DNA from: Thioclava sp. SK-1 | Lineage (GTDB): Bacteria; Pseudomonadota; Alphaproteobacteria; Rhodobacterales; Rhodobacteraceae | DNA length: 43,735 nt | NCBI RefSeq assembly: GCF_001705665.1 | Contig: NZ_MDHA01000023.1 | Span: 1 to 43,735, forward strand | Direction of reading: 5' to 3' | Part shown: piece by piece, positions 1 to 6,460 of the stretch | Numbering within the stretch: the first letter of the stretch is position 1 | Layout: the number at the start of each line of letters is the position of its first letter | Position numbers and translations under genes: made by a program | Notes under the pieces: generated by a model | Databases searched by the model: none | The model's input: only the letters and a program-made list of their open reading frames with translations | What the model was told of the DNA's origin: nothing

Positions 1-104
1 GCGCCCGCTTGCGTTTCATATGAACCTTGATGTTCAAACACCATCCGGACCGCCCGCGCGCGAACTTCTGGCGAGTAGCGATTTGCCATTTTGCTTTTTG
101 TCAT
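1..104 (-). CDS. IS3-family transposase OrfA, N-terminal part (runs off left edge)
   Basis: Read leftwards from the ATG at 104-102, the frame gives MTKSKMANRYSPEVRARAV and then a segment containing MVFEHQG, the typical start of IS3-family OrfA (helix-turn-helix that binds the element's ends). The AAGG at 114-117 is nine bases from this ATG; two earlier in-frame ATGs (113, 110) sit too close to it. Only about 34 residues are in the window, so intactness cannot be judged. The start lies only a few bases from the broken end of the IS110 fragment, so this IS3 element probably inserted into that IS110 copy. Confidence 0.75.
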   Translation of the reverse strand, partial: MTKSKMANRYSPEVRARAVRMVFEHQGSYETQAG

Positions 105-115
105 AACCATCATCC

Positions 116-391
116 TTACTTAAGTTGATGGTCTCCGACAAACTCGGGGCGATTCAGATGATACATCAGCACCCGGTGATAGTTGCCAGTCGCTTCAAAG
201 CCGATCCGGAGGGGCAGGCTGTATTCTAGCAAGATCGCGATGAGCTGCATGAAGTCGTCGGTACTGTTGGTGATTGTCAGGCGCCGTCGCCGCATCTTTC
301 CGGGGACAGCAATCAGCACCTCGTGCCGGTGTTTGGAAATGTCGATGCCTACCAGAACACGGGCATCCGCAGTATGCTCAACCTTGGCCAT
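116..391 (-). pseudogene. IS110-family transposase, N-terminal fragment
   Basis: From the ATG at 391 the protein contains VLVGIDISKHRHEVLIAVPG and then RIGFEATGNYHR, the DEDD-type RuvC-like N-terminal domain of IS110-family transposases. The first Asp of the motif is in GIDIS and the conserved Glu is in FEATG. The reading frame leaves the family after about 80 residues (HLNRPEFVG...) and stops at 116, whereas full proteins are about 300-400 residues and have a C-terminal Ser-containing domain. The break coincides with the IS3 OrfA start beside it. A longer in-frame start at 493 would run back through the hairpin at 446-497 and is not favoured. Confidence 0.75.
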
Positions 392-445
392 GGCCGGTCT
401 CCTCTGTGGTGTGGTTCGCAAAACCACCATAGAGATCAGAGACCC

Positions 446-497
446 GGTTATGGCCGCCTGCTGCGCAATTTTGGAGGCTACGCAGGCGGCCATAACC
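446..497. repeat. 16-bp inverted repeat upstream of the IS110 fragment
   Basis: Arms 446-461 and 482-497 are exact reverse complements around a 20-base loop. It lies just upstream of the IS110-family transposase start and just left of the IS3 OrfB tail. It may be a terminal or subterminal structure of the IS110/IS1111-type element, or two copies of a target sequence brought together. The sequence does not decide which. Confidence 0.6.
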
Positions 498-525
498 TAT
501 AAACAGCGCGTCATTCCCGACGTGC

Positions 526-801
526 TATGGTCCCGAATACATCAGCGAGAAGCTCAGAATGTGGGTTGAGAAGCAGGGTATAACGATCCAGCACATCCAA
601 CCCGGCCAACCGCAGCAGAACGCTTATGTCGAGCGCTACAACCGGACGGTTCGGCACGAGTGGTTGGATCAATACATCATCAAGAGCATCGAGGAGGCAC
701 AGGATCAGGCTACACAATGGCCCTGGACATATAACAACGATCGCCCAAACATGGGCATCGGCGGCACCACACCCGTCATGAAGCTGAAAATGGCCGCATA
801 A
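526..801 (+). pseudogene. IS3-family transposase OrfB, C-terminal fragment
   Basis: Starting abruptly at 526 the frame reads YGPEYISEKLRMWVEKQGI, later QPQQNAYVERYNRTVRHEW and TYNNDRPNMGIGG, which is the C-terminal end of the rve/DDE integrase domain of IS3 OrfB. The final catalytic Glu is in NAYVERYNR. The preceding conserved DNG is lost at the junction near 526, and the first two thirds of the gene are absent. An ATG inside it (559) is only an internal Met. The segment 802-840 after the stop probably holds the element's right end. The element is dead. Confidence 0.8.
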
Positions 802-959
802 GTTCTAAGAATGCACCCTGTAAAAAATGGGGAGATTACCGCTTGATCCAAAGCGACCCCATTCCACGCTCGGTGGCCAGACACCCTTCAAGGCCCATTA
901 AGGCCTCGGTCTCAAGGCGGCAGCATGATCAACAGGCAAGCTTAGTGTTGACAAAAAAC

Positions 960-1250
960 CGTTCGCGATATGGGGACCACCTTAGATGTAAATGATATCT
1001 GTCACCCAAAACTGATCTGGCGCTCGTCTTCCAACGCACGCTTGCGGGTGTGATCAGCTACCGTGGCTGGGCTGCCACCGTACAATCCTGGCTTCTTCTT
1101 GTAACCAAGCTGGGCCTTTACCCCTGCCAGACATGCCAGTCGCCAAACTCGGTTAGGGCTGATGTATTCGCCCATACCGCAAAAGTCATCGTGCAGCTTG
1201 GGTCGTGTCACGAATGTGGTGGCAATTTTCGAGCAGCGGGCTCTAGGCAT
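960..1250 (-). pseudogene. IS3-family OrfB fragment (frameshifted)
   Basis: Leftward frame reads GEYISPNRVWRLACLAGVKA, then QLGYKKKPGLYGGSPATVAD, typical of the helix-turn-helix region that precedes the catalytic domain in IS3-family OrfB. At about 1020 the frame breaks; the homology continues in a second frame as PDQFWVTDIIYI and then meets a stop. The domain is truncated soon after the first catalytic Asp (VTD). No matching intact partner is nearby. The stretch 802-960 to its left contains no convincing gene and probably holds IS ends. Confidence 0.65.
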
Positions 1251-1297
1251 GTAATGTTGGCTCCATCCCCGCTGCAAGGCCAAGGCACATCGGCACG

Positions 1298-2165
1298 AGA
1301 AGCTGAGAAATGGTTCCCAGCCGTCGGGCTTGCGCATTTGGATCTGCCCAGAGACCAGCAACGCCCAGAGCGGCATCAACACGGTGTCGGCGCAGGGCAA
1401 CACGGTCTGGGTCTTGATGCGACGGCAAATTTCCTCGTTCAGCCGCTAGGTGGTATTGGTAGTCTTTGCCGATTTCCATTGCAAAGGATCGAGGTGGGTG
1501 AAGCTGAAGAGCCGATCACCGGCCTCCTAGAGGCGATCGGCCACATCCCGGTACTTGAGCGTCCACTTGCGCAGGAAGATCTTGCAACGCTTATCGATCT
1601 TGGCTTCGGTATTGGCGTAGATCATGTCGCGGTCGTCCTTGGTCAGCTTGTGATGCAGGCGCGCGGCCGAGAAGGTTTCGATACCTCTGAACTGTGCAGC
1701 GCTGAATGTGCAAATCCCCACCCCAGAGCGCCACGAGCGGGCTTCTGGGCCGCGGTGCCTTCCCACCCATATTCTTGATGGAAAGCAATACCTTCTGTCC
1801 ATCCCGGCGCAGGCCGATCGCGGTCAGCACAGAGATGTTCGTGGCCTTGTGATCCAGCCGGGTTTTGACGGCGGTGCCATCAAGGTTAAGCCGCACGACC
1901 TCTTCATCGGCCAAGTCGCGGGTGCACCATGCATCCCAATCGACCTTTACCTTGCGCCGGGCGCGGCTGACCACATCATTGCTCACTGCGCCGTCGAACA
2001 GGTCCGACAACGCCCGTTTGACCCGCCGTGTATTGGTGCCGACCAGATAGACCGCCGCGATTAAGCCCTCGGCCTTCTTTGTCAGCCGCTGGTCGCGGAG
2101 CAGCGCCTGCGAACGCCATTCGGTGACTTTCCCCGCATTCTTCCCACAATCGATCCCCCTGGCGG
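1298..2165 (-). pseudogene. IS256-family (Mutator-type) transposase, decayed
   Basis: Pieces of one IS256-family transposase occur in order on the minus strand across several frames. RLTKKAEGLIAAVYLVGTNT lies near 2040-2100, RKVKVDWDAW and VRLNLDGTAVKTRLD near 1850-1960, and RDGQKVLLSIKNMGG near 1770. After these come ALWGGDLHIQRCT, then LTKDDRDMIYANTEAKIDK in a shifted frame, and LPCADTVLMPLWALLVSGQI near 1300-1400. About 35 residues are missing after KNMGG and at least three frameshifts are present. The N-terminal end is lost near 2165. The first catalytic Asp (LDGT) is kept but no functional protein can be made. Confidence 0.8.
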
Positions 2166-2375
2166 TTGCAGCCGCCGGTTGGGTGGGTTGAAAGTCACCC
2201 GGAAATTACGCCCCCATCCAATTTCCACCAATTCCTAGACACGACCTTCCCAAACACAGTGCCATTATGTGCCACTGAGTGCCATTTTGAGGGTATTATT
2301 GCCCAAGCCAGAAATTTTAGAAACTGGGGATTTTCGCCTTGTAACCCTTGCGTTTTGTTGGCTATACGGGTCAGC

Positions 2376-2465
2376 GGAGACGTGGCCGAGTGGTCGAAGG
2401 CGCTCCCCTGCTAAGGGAGTAGGCCCGGAAGGGTCTCGAGGGTTCGAATCCCTTCGTCTCCGCCA
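2376..2465 (+). tRNA. tRNA-Ser, anticodon GCU
   Basis: Class II tRNA cloverleaf. Acceptor GGAGACG (2376-2382) pairs with CGTCTCC (2455-2461), discriminator G2462, encoded CCA 2463-2465. The anticodon stem CTCCC (2403-2407) pairs with GGGAG (2415-2419) around a loop whose anticodon is GCT (2410-2412), reading AGC/AGU serine codons. The long variable arm and the T-loop GGTTCGAATCC are present. Its 3' end is the attachment target of the integrative elements downstream; because the repeat carries the whole 3' end, the tRNA stays intact after integration. Confidence 0.97.
2450..2465 (+). repeat. Attachment-site repeat, copy 1 (tRNA 3' end)
   Basis: The 16 bases CCCTTCGTCTCCGCCA form the tRNA 3' end and recur exactly at 15005-15020 and 21191-21206. 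Each copy is followed closely by a tyrosine recombinase gene, as expected of att core sites left by tRNA-targeting elements. This copy is the left junction of element 1. Confidence 0.9.
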
Positions 2466-2613
2466 CCTACCATTTTCATTGAATGGCCTTGGGGCGCTTG
2501 ATAGCGTATAAGTCTATGGACTTATGCGCTTATTCTCGTTCGTTGATTGCGTTCGTTTCACTTCGATTGCGCTCGGTTCTATTCGTTCCGTGGTATGAAA
2601 GGTGGTACGTCCA

Positions 2614-3792
2614 ATGGCCTACACCTCCGGCAAACTGACCAAGAATCTCGTCCGCACCCTCGGCGCAGGGCGGCACGGCGACGGCAATGGCCTCTACCTT
2701 GTCGTCGACCCATCCGGTGCCCGCCGCTGGATCGTGCGCGTCACCGTGAAGGGGCAGCGCAATCGCCAAGGCAAGCCCAACCGAACGGACTTCGGTCTAG
2801 GCGGCGCTGACATCATAACCCTGACAGTCGCCCGCGAGCGAGCGCTTGAATACCGACGCCTCGCCAAGCAAGGGCTGAACCCGAAGTACCACCGCGACAA
2901 GGAGGTGCCATGCTTCGAGGAGGTCGCTCGTCAGGTCCACATCGAACGCCTGCCGACCTGGAAAAACCCAAAGCACGGCCAGCAGTGGATTAACACGCTC
3001 GCGGATTACGCTTTCCCCAAGATCGGCCGTTTGCCTGTATCGGAGATCGACCAGCCAGAAGTCCTGCAAGTCCTCTCCCCTATCTGGACAGAGAAGCACG
3101 AGACCGCCCGCCGAGTCGCGCAACGCATGAAGGCGGTTTTGGACGTGGCCCGCTCACGGGGCTTCCGCGAAGGGGAGAACCCGGTAACGGTCGTAATGGA
3201 CGCTCGTGTTCTGCCGCGAGTGAGGGCGAAGGTGAAGCACCACAACGCTATGCGGTGGCAGGACGTCCCGGCATTCTACGCCCAGCTTTCTGGGCAAAGT
3301 GGCACGGCGGCTAAGGCATTGATGTTCACTTGCCTGACAGGATGCCGAACCAGCGAGGTCCTGCAAGCAGTCTGGGAGGAATTTGATTTCGATGAGCTTA
3401 TTTGGACGATTCCTGAAGAAAGGACCAAGACCGGAACCGAGCACCGTGTTCCGCTTACCGACCAGATGATGGAAATTGTCGAGCCGTTGAAGGCGCTTCG
3501 CTCCGCATGTGTCTTTGAGGGGCAGCGCCGACACAAGCCGCTCTCGAACATGTCGATGTTGATGCTGCTACGACGCATGGAAATCGAGGGGGTGACGGTA
3601 CACGGGTTCAGATCAGCGTTTCGCGATTGGGCTGCCGAGGAGGGCAACCACCCGCGCGAAGTGGCGGAAATGAGCTTGGGGCACAAGGTCGGCTCGGAGG
3701 TGGAGCGGGCCTATGCGCGAAGCGACTTGCTGAGCAAGCGGCGAGAACTGATGGAGAGTTGGAATGCATATGTTCGGTTCGCCGGAGTATGA
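2614..3792 (+). CDS. Tyrosine recombinase / integrase of element 1
   Basis: A P4-type integrase of about 392 residues. The N-terminal arm-binding region (SGKLTKNLVRTLG...GLYLVVDPSGARRWIVRV) is followed by a SAM-like core-binding domain and the catalytic domain. Visible catalytic residues are Arg in TGCRTSEV, Lys in ERTKTG, His-x-x-Arg in HGFRSAF, His in LGH and the nucleophile Tyr in ERAYARSDL. It would join the element's circular attP to the tRNA-Ser attB. A GTG at 2602 is possible, but the AAAGGTGG ribosome site ending at 2605 fits the ATG at 2614. It lies 150 bp after the att repeat and its 3' end overlaps the next gene. Confidence 0.93.
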   Translation: MAYTSGKLTKNLVRTLGAGRHGDGNGLYLVVDPSGARRWIVRVTVKGQRNRQGKPNRTDFGLGGADIITLTVARERALEYRRLAKQGLNPKYHRDKEVPCFEEVARQVHIERLPTWKNPKHGQQWINTLADYAFPKIGRLPVSEIDQPEVLQVLSPIWTEKHETARRVAQRMKAVLDVARSRGFREGENPVTVVMDARVLPRVRAKVKHHNAMRWQDVPAFYAQLSGQSGTAAKALMFTCLTGCRTSEVLQAVWEEFDFDELIWTIPEERTKTGTEHRVPLTDQMMEIVEPLKALRSACVFEGQRRHKPLSNMSMLMLLRRMEIEGVTVHGFRSAFRDWAAEEGNHPREVAEMSLGHKVGSEVERAYARSDLLSKRRELMESWNAYVRFAGV

Positions 3793-4555
3793 ACGGTTTT
3801 ATGAGATGATTGACACACTGGATTCTTCGCGAAATCCCACGCTCAGAAGGATGCAGTCGTCAAAACGCAGACTCTCGCCCAAATGGTGGCCGGAAGATGG
3901 ACTGGAACTGGATCGTTCGAGTCCGTTTTTCCGGAACTATGTGGCAGTGGTGAAAGAGCTAAATCACTTCCTCGAAGATTTATACGAGACGAAATTCTGC
4001 AGGTTCGAAAATTACAAGCTTGCGGTGGCAATGCACGGCATCTTGGCTCCGAGATTTGCCTTGGGGCCAAATCAGATCGATCGAGGGCGGCAAACAGAAG
4101 TTCTGAAGCAATTGGGAAAAGCTCATCGGGACTTGTCTAAAGCAATCAACGCACTTCGTTCACTGCCTTACCCTGCGAACCTTCAGGTAAAGCCCATCCT
4201 TGATGACCTCATTCATCGGCAAAATCTCAATAAGATCGAAAGCTTGCAATCTTTCTACCAGCATCAAAAAGCGCAGGTGCAAACCAAAGCCAACGAAAGG
4301 GCTGTTGTCCTTGCTCGTTTCCTACGGGTTGGATTTGAAAGGTACACAAGCAACGTCTGTCGAGTATCCAAAGACCCAGACGGATATCTCTGCTCCGCCT
4401 TTGCTCTCGCCGTAGAAAGACTTTTCCACCATATCGGTTTGGAAGTGGATGCATACGAGCCGTCTCGGCTAGCACTCTCTGATGGCGATGATAAGTTCTT
4501 CACTTGGGCAGTCTTGATGTTCCTAGAAGACCCATACACGACGATAACTTTGTAG
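3764..4555 (+). CDS. Hypothetical protein overlapping integrase end
   Basis: 263 residues with no domain I recognise. It is mostly alpha-helical in character (EVLKQLGKAHRDLSKAINAL; an HQKAQVQTKANERAVVLAR helix), with no signal peptide or membrane segment. Its start ATG at 3764 overlaps the last 29 bases of the integrase gene and has GGAGAG five bases upstream, so the two genes are probably translationally coupled. A role in control of integration or a cargo function are both possible. A run of T follows the stop (4559-4566) without an obvious stem. Confidence 0.75.
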   Translation: MHMFGSPEYERFYEMIDTLDSSRNPTLRRMQSSKRRLSPKWWPEDGLELDRSSPFFRNYVAVVKELNHFLEDLYETKFCRFENYKLAVAMHGILAPRFALGPNQIDRGRQTEVLKQLGKAHRDLSKAINALRSLPYPANLQVKPILDDLIHRQNLNKIESLQSFYQHQKAQVQTKANERAVVLARFLRVGFERYTSNVCRVSKDPDGYLCSAFALAVERLFHHIGLEVDAYEPSRLALSDGDDKFFTWAVLMFLEDPYTTITL

Positions 4556-4662
4556 ATATTTTTTTTATTAGCGCTCAGTTTGGACAGTTTCAGCGCAATC
4601 TAGCACAACCAGACGCAACCGAACCGGAAAGCGAAACGGAAACTGGAGGCGACTGAAATCCG

Positions 4663-4866
4663 ATGGAAGTTTTTGACAATAAACGTGTCTACGACGACAG
4701 CGACGAAGAGCTGGACCTGATTGCTCCCAAAGCAAAACGGGCGCAATGGCGACACCGCCGGGTGGGGCCACCCTTCCTGAAGTTCGGTCGTCGCGTCAAA
4801 TACCTCGGCAGCGATCTGAACGCCTATGTCGAAGATAATCGCGTTCTGCCAAGCGACGTGGCCTGA
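4663..4866 (+). CDS. Excisionase-like / AlpA-type small DNA-binding protein
   Basis: 67 residues. The segment AKRAQWRHRRVGPPFLKFGR followed by RVKYLGSDLNAYVEDNRV matches the winged-helix pattern of HTH_17/AlpA-type excisionases (typically R-x(2)-GPPF-x-K-x-GR-x-V-x-Y-x(3)-DL-x-A-(W/Y)). It probably controls integrase direction or early element genes. GGAGG lies 13 bases before the ATG, a rather long spacing. It sits between the integrase module and the replication/mobilization operon, the usual place for such a regulator. Confidence 0.7.
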   Translation: MEVFDNKRVYDDSDEELDLIAPKAKRAQWRHRRVGPPFLKFGRRVKYLGSDLNAYVEDNRVLPSDVA

Positions 4867-4872
4867 GTAAGT

Positions 4873-4907
4873 AAAGCAAAACCCCGCACCGGGCGGAGCC
4901 TTGCTTT
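4873..4907 (+). terminator. Possible terminator after the excisionase-like gene
   Basis: AAAGCAA (4873-4879) pairs with TTGCTTT (4901-4907), with an inner CCGC/GCGG stem (4884-4887 and 4893-4896), starting 7 bases after the stop codon. The T-tract is short, so termination strength is uncertain. The remaining bases to 5108 hold small inverted repeats (ACCGT/ACGGT near 4971-4982, CCGC/GCGG near 4990-5003) and no gene. They could be the promoter or transfer origin of the following operon. Confidence 0.45.
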
Positions 4908-5108
4908 GATTTCTTGAGCACCTGAAGTCTAAGCCCAAGCCGCCCCAATACTCAACCCTGCACCCGACACCGTTCACGGTATCGCCAGACCGCATAAAGC
5001 GGGCTGATGGGAGAGGCTTGCCCAAATGAGAAACAGAGACGAGCATGACAGTCCCAATCAAGAGCTTAACAGCGCCCAAAGCGTGATGCCGCGTCCCGGT
5101 GGAACTTC

Positions 5109-5978
5109 ATGAGCTGGAAGGTCGCAAACCTGTGCGCCGAGAAGCGGTTCGGTAGTCCCGTGCGCAAGCAGATCATCATGTTCCTGGCCGACAAGGCTAG
5201 CGACGATGGGTCTGGTATCTGGTGTTCGAAAGGGACCGTCCAGCGCCATACCGAGCTAGGCGAGTCGACCGTCAAGCGGACGATCACCGAATTCTTGCGC
5301 GAGGGTATTCTGGTCGAGACCGGACGGCGCCCCTGCAAGAACGGTTATACGGTGATCTACAGGATCGTTCTGGGCGTGGTGAACGGCCTGGAGGCGATCT
5401 CTGAACCGGACGACGAACCCGAATTTTCGACGGGGTCCACAGCGGACGAGGTTCCGGATGACCCCGGAACGGGGTCCGCTGCGGACGGGGTACCGGGTCC
5501 AGAGCGGACCCCAAACCATCCTAAAACCATCCAGAAACCACCTACGCGCGCGGACACGCGCGAGGCGGAGGATCAGGATTTCGAGAAAGCATGGGCCGCC
5601 TATCCGCCGGATCGGCGTCGAAACAAGACCACCTGCCGACAGCAATTCGAGCGGGCCATCAAGGACGGCACCACCGCCAAGGAATTTATCTGCGCAGTCA
5701 ATGCCTATGCGACCGCGACCGAAGGCTACACTCGCTCGAAGGTTTGCTTCTCCGACAACTGGTTCCGGGAAAGCCGTTGGCAACGATTTGTCGAGGAGGC
5801 CCGTGCAGCGCAGATCGACGCCGCTGAACTTGAGGCAAAGCACTTTCGCCAGCTCGCCGGGTGGGTCCGCGAGCGCAGTTGGATGTGCCAGCACATCTCG
5901 CGCAATCAGGCCGGTGAGCTGCTGTTGCGTGGTCTGGTTTCTGAACCGGAGCTTCGCCGTGCGGAGGTGGCATGGTGA
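5109..5978 (+). CDS. Lambda-O-like replication protein (winged helix + C-terminal helicase-loader-type domain)
   Basis: 289 residues. Residues 1-80 form an HTH_36-type winged helix (FGSPVRKQIIMFLADKAS, then GTVQRHTELGESTVKRTITE). Residues 90-150 are a low-complexity hinge. The C-terminal part begins DFEKAWAAYPPDRRR and ends near FSDNWFRESRWQRFVEE, resembling the F-W-x-A-Y-P ... W-x(4)-R-W pattern of phage replication proteins such as lambda O and replisome organizers. In lambda the origin lies inside O; here too the hinge DNA contains repeats out of codon phase (5433-5545). The stop overlaps the mobC start, suggesting one operon for replication and mobilization. That it is an initiator is inferred from architecture. 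Confidence 0.65.
   Translation: MSWKVANLCAEKRFGSPVRKQIIMFLADKASDDGSGIWCSKGTVQRHTELGESTVKRTITEFLREGILVETGRRPCKNGYTVIYRIVLGVVNGLEAISEPDDEPEFSTGSTADEVPDDPGTGSAADGVPGPERTPNHPKTIQKPPTRADTREAEDQDFEKAWAAYPPDRRRNKTTCRQQFERAIKDGTTAKEFICAVNAYATATEGYTRSKVCFSDNWFRESRWQRFVEEARAAQIDAAELEAKHFRQLAGWVRERSWMCQHISRNQAGELLLRGLVSEPELRRAEVAW
5433..5545 (+). repeat. Iteron-like repeats inside the replication gene (candidate origin)
   Basis: Three 15-base units of the form GGGTCC-NNN-GCGGAC start at 5433, 5472 and 5495; the second contains the palindrome GTCCGC-T-GCGGAC. Directly after come three 11-base units, AAACCATCCTA, AAACCATCCAG and AAACCACCTAC, at 5513, 5524 and 5535, then a CGCGCG-GACA-CGCGCG hairpin (5547-5562). 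The 23-base step and the 11-base period are not multiples of three, so conservation of a protein repeat does not explain them. Confidence 0.6.
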
Positions 5979-6460
5979 CTTCGAACATCAAGCAGTCTGA
6001 GCAAAGAGCAAGGCGACCCGGTTCTAGGTCTTCGACCGTTGAACCGGGGCCTTGCGAGGGGCGGCAAGCCTCCCCTTCGAACCCCAACCGGACCGCGCGG
6101 AGCGCGGTCTCCTCGGAAAAGCAGGAAGCCGTGTTCTTCTACTGCTCCTCCGAGGAAAAAGCGCTGATCCGGCAGGCGGCTGCGGATCGCGGGCTGTCCA
6201 TGTCCGCCATGCTTCGGCAACTCGCCACCGGCGCTGCTCCGAAACGGCGCAAGCCCGCGCCCCGTGTCGATCCCGCGCTCGTGCTGGCTGTGTCCCGCTA
6301 TGGCGGAAACCTCAACCAGATTGCGCGGTGGCTCAACACGGCGACCCGCGCGGGTCGGGCCAGCGAGGTCGAGGCGCTGCGCGTGGCGGCGGCGCTGGTC
6401 GGCATCGAGCGGCGGTTGGCGGAGATCATCGCCCAGCACCGGAGGCCCCCCGGATGCTGA
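5972..6460 (+). CDS. mobC: MobC-family relaxosome accessory protein
   Basis: 162 residues. After a basic, disordered N-terminus, a ribbon-helix-helix-like segment (EAVFFYCSSEEKALIRQAAA, then RGLSMSAMLRQLATG) is followed by the MobC hallmark RYGGNLNQIARWLNTATRAG. MobC proteins bind oriT and help the relaxase open the nick region. The start (ATG 5972 or GTG 5975, GGAGG at 5963-5967) overlaps the replication gene stop, and its end overlaps the relaxase start at 6454. The whole forms a tightly coupled rep-mobC-mobA operon. Confidence 0.85.
   Translation: MVTSNIKQSEQRARRPGSRSSTVEPGPCEGRQASPSNPNRTARSAVSSEKQEAVFFYCSSEEKALIRQAAADRGLSMSAMLRQLATGAAPKRRKPAPRVDPALVLAVSRYGGNLNQIARWLNTATRAGRASEVEALRVAAALVGIERRLAEIIAQHRRPPGC

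Noticed and set aside
1050-1778. 242-codon plus-strand ORF
   Set aside because: Antisense to recognisable IS256 and IS3 transposase remnants; an open frame by chance in high-GC DNA.
2602-2613. GTG at 2602 as the integrase start
   Set aside because: It falls inside the AAAGGTGG ribosome site that is correctly spaced for the ATG at 2614.
6052-6453. Upstream extension of the relaxase frame
   Set aside because: The added residues are Arg/Ala-rich and lie out of frame over mobC; the conserved relaxase start MLIKFFPNGKG is at 6454.
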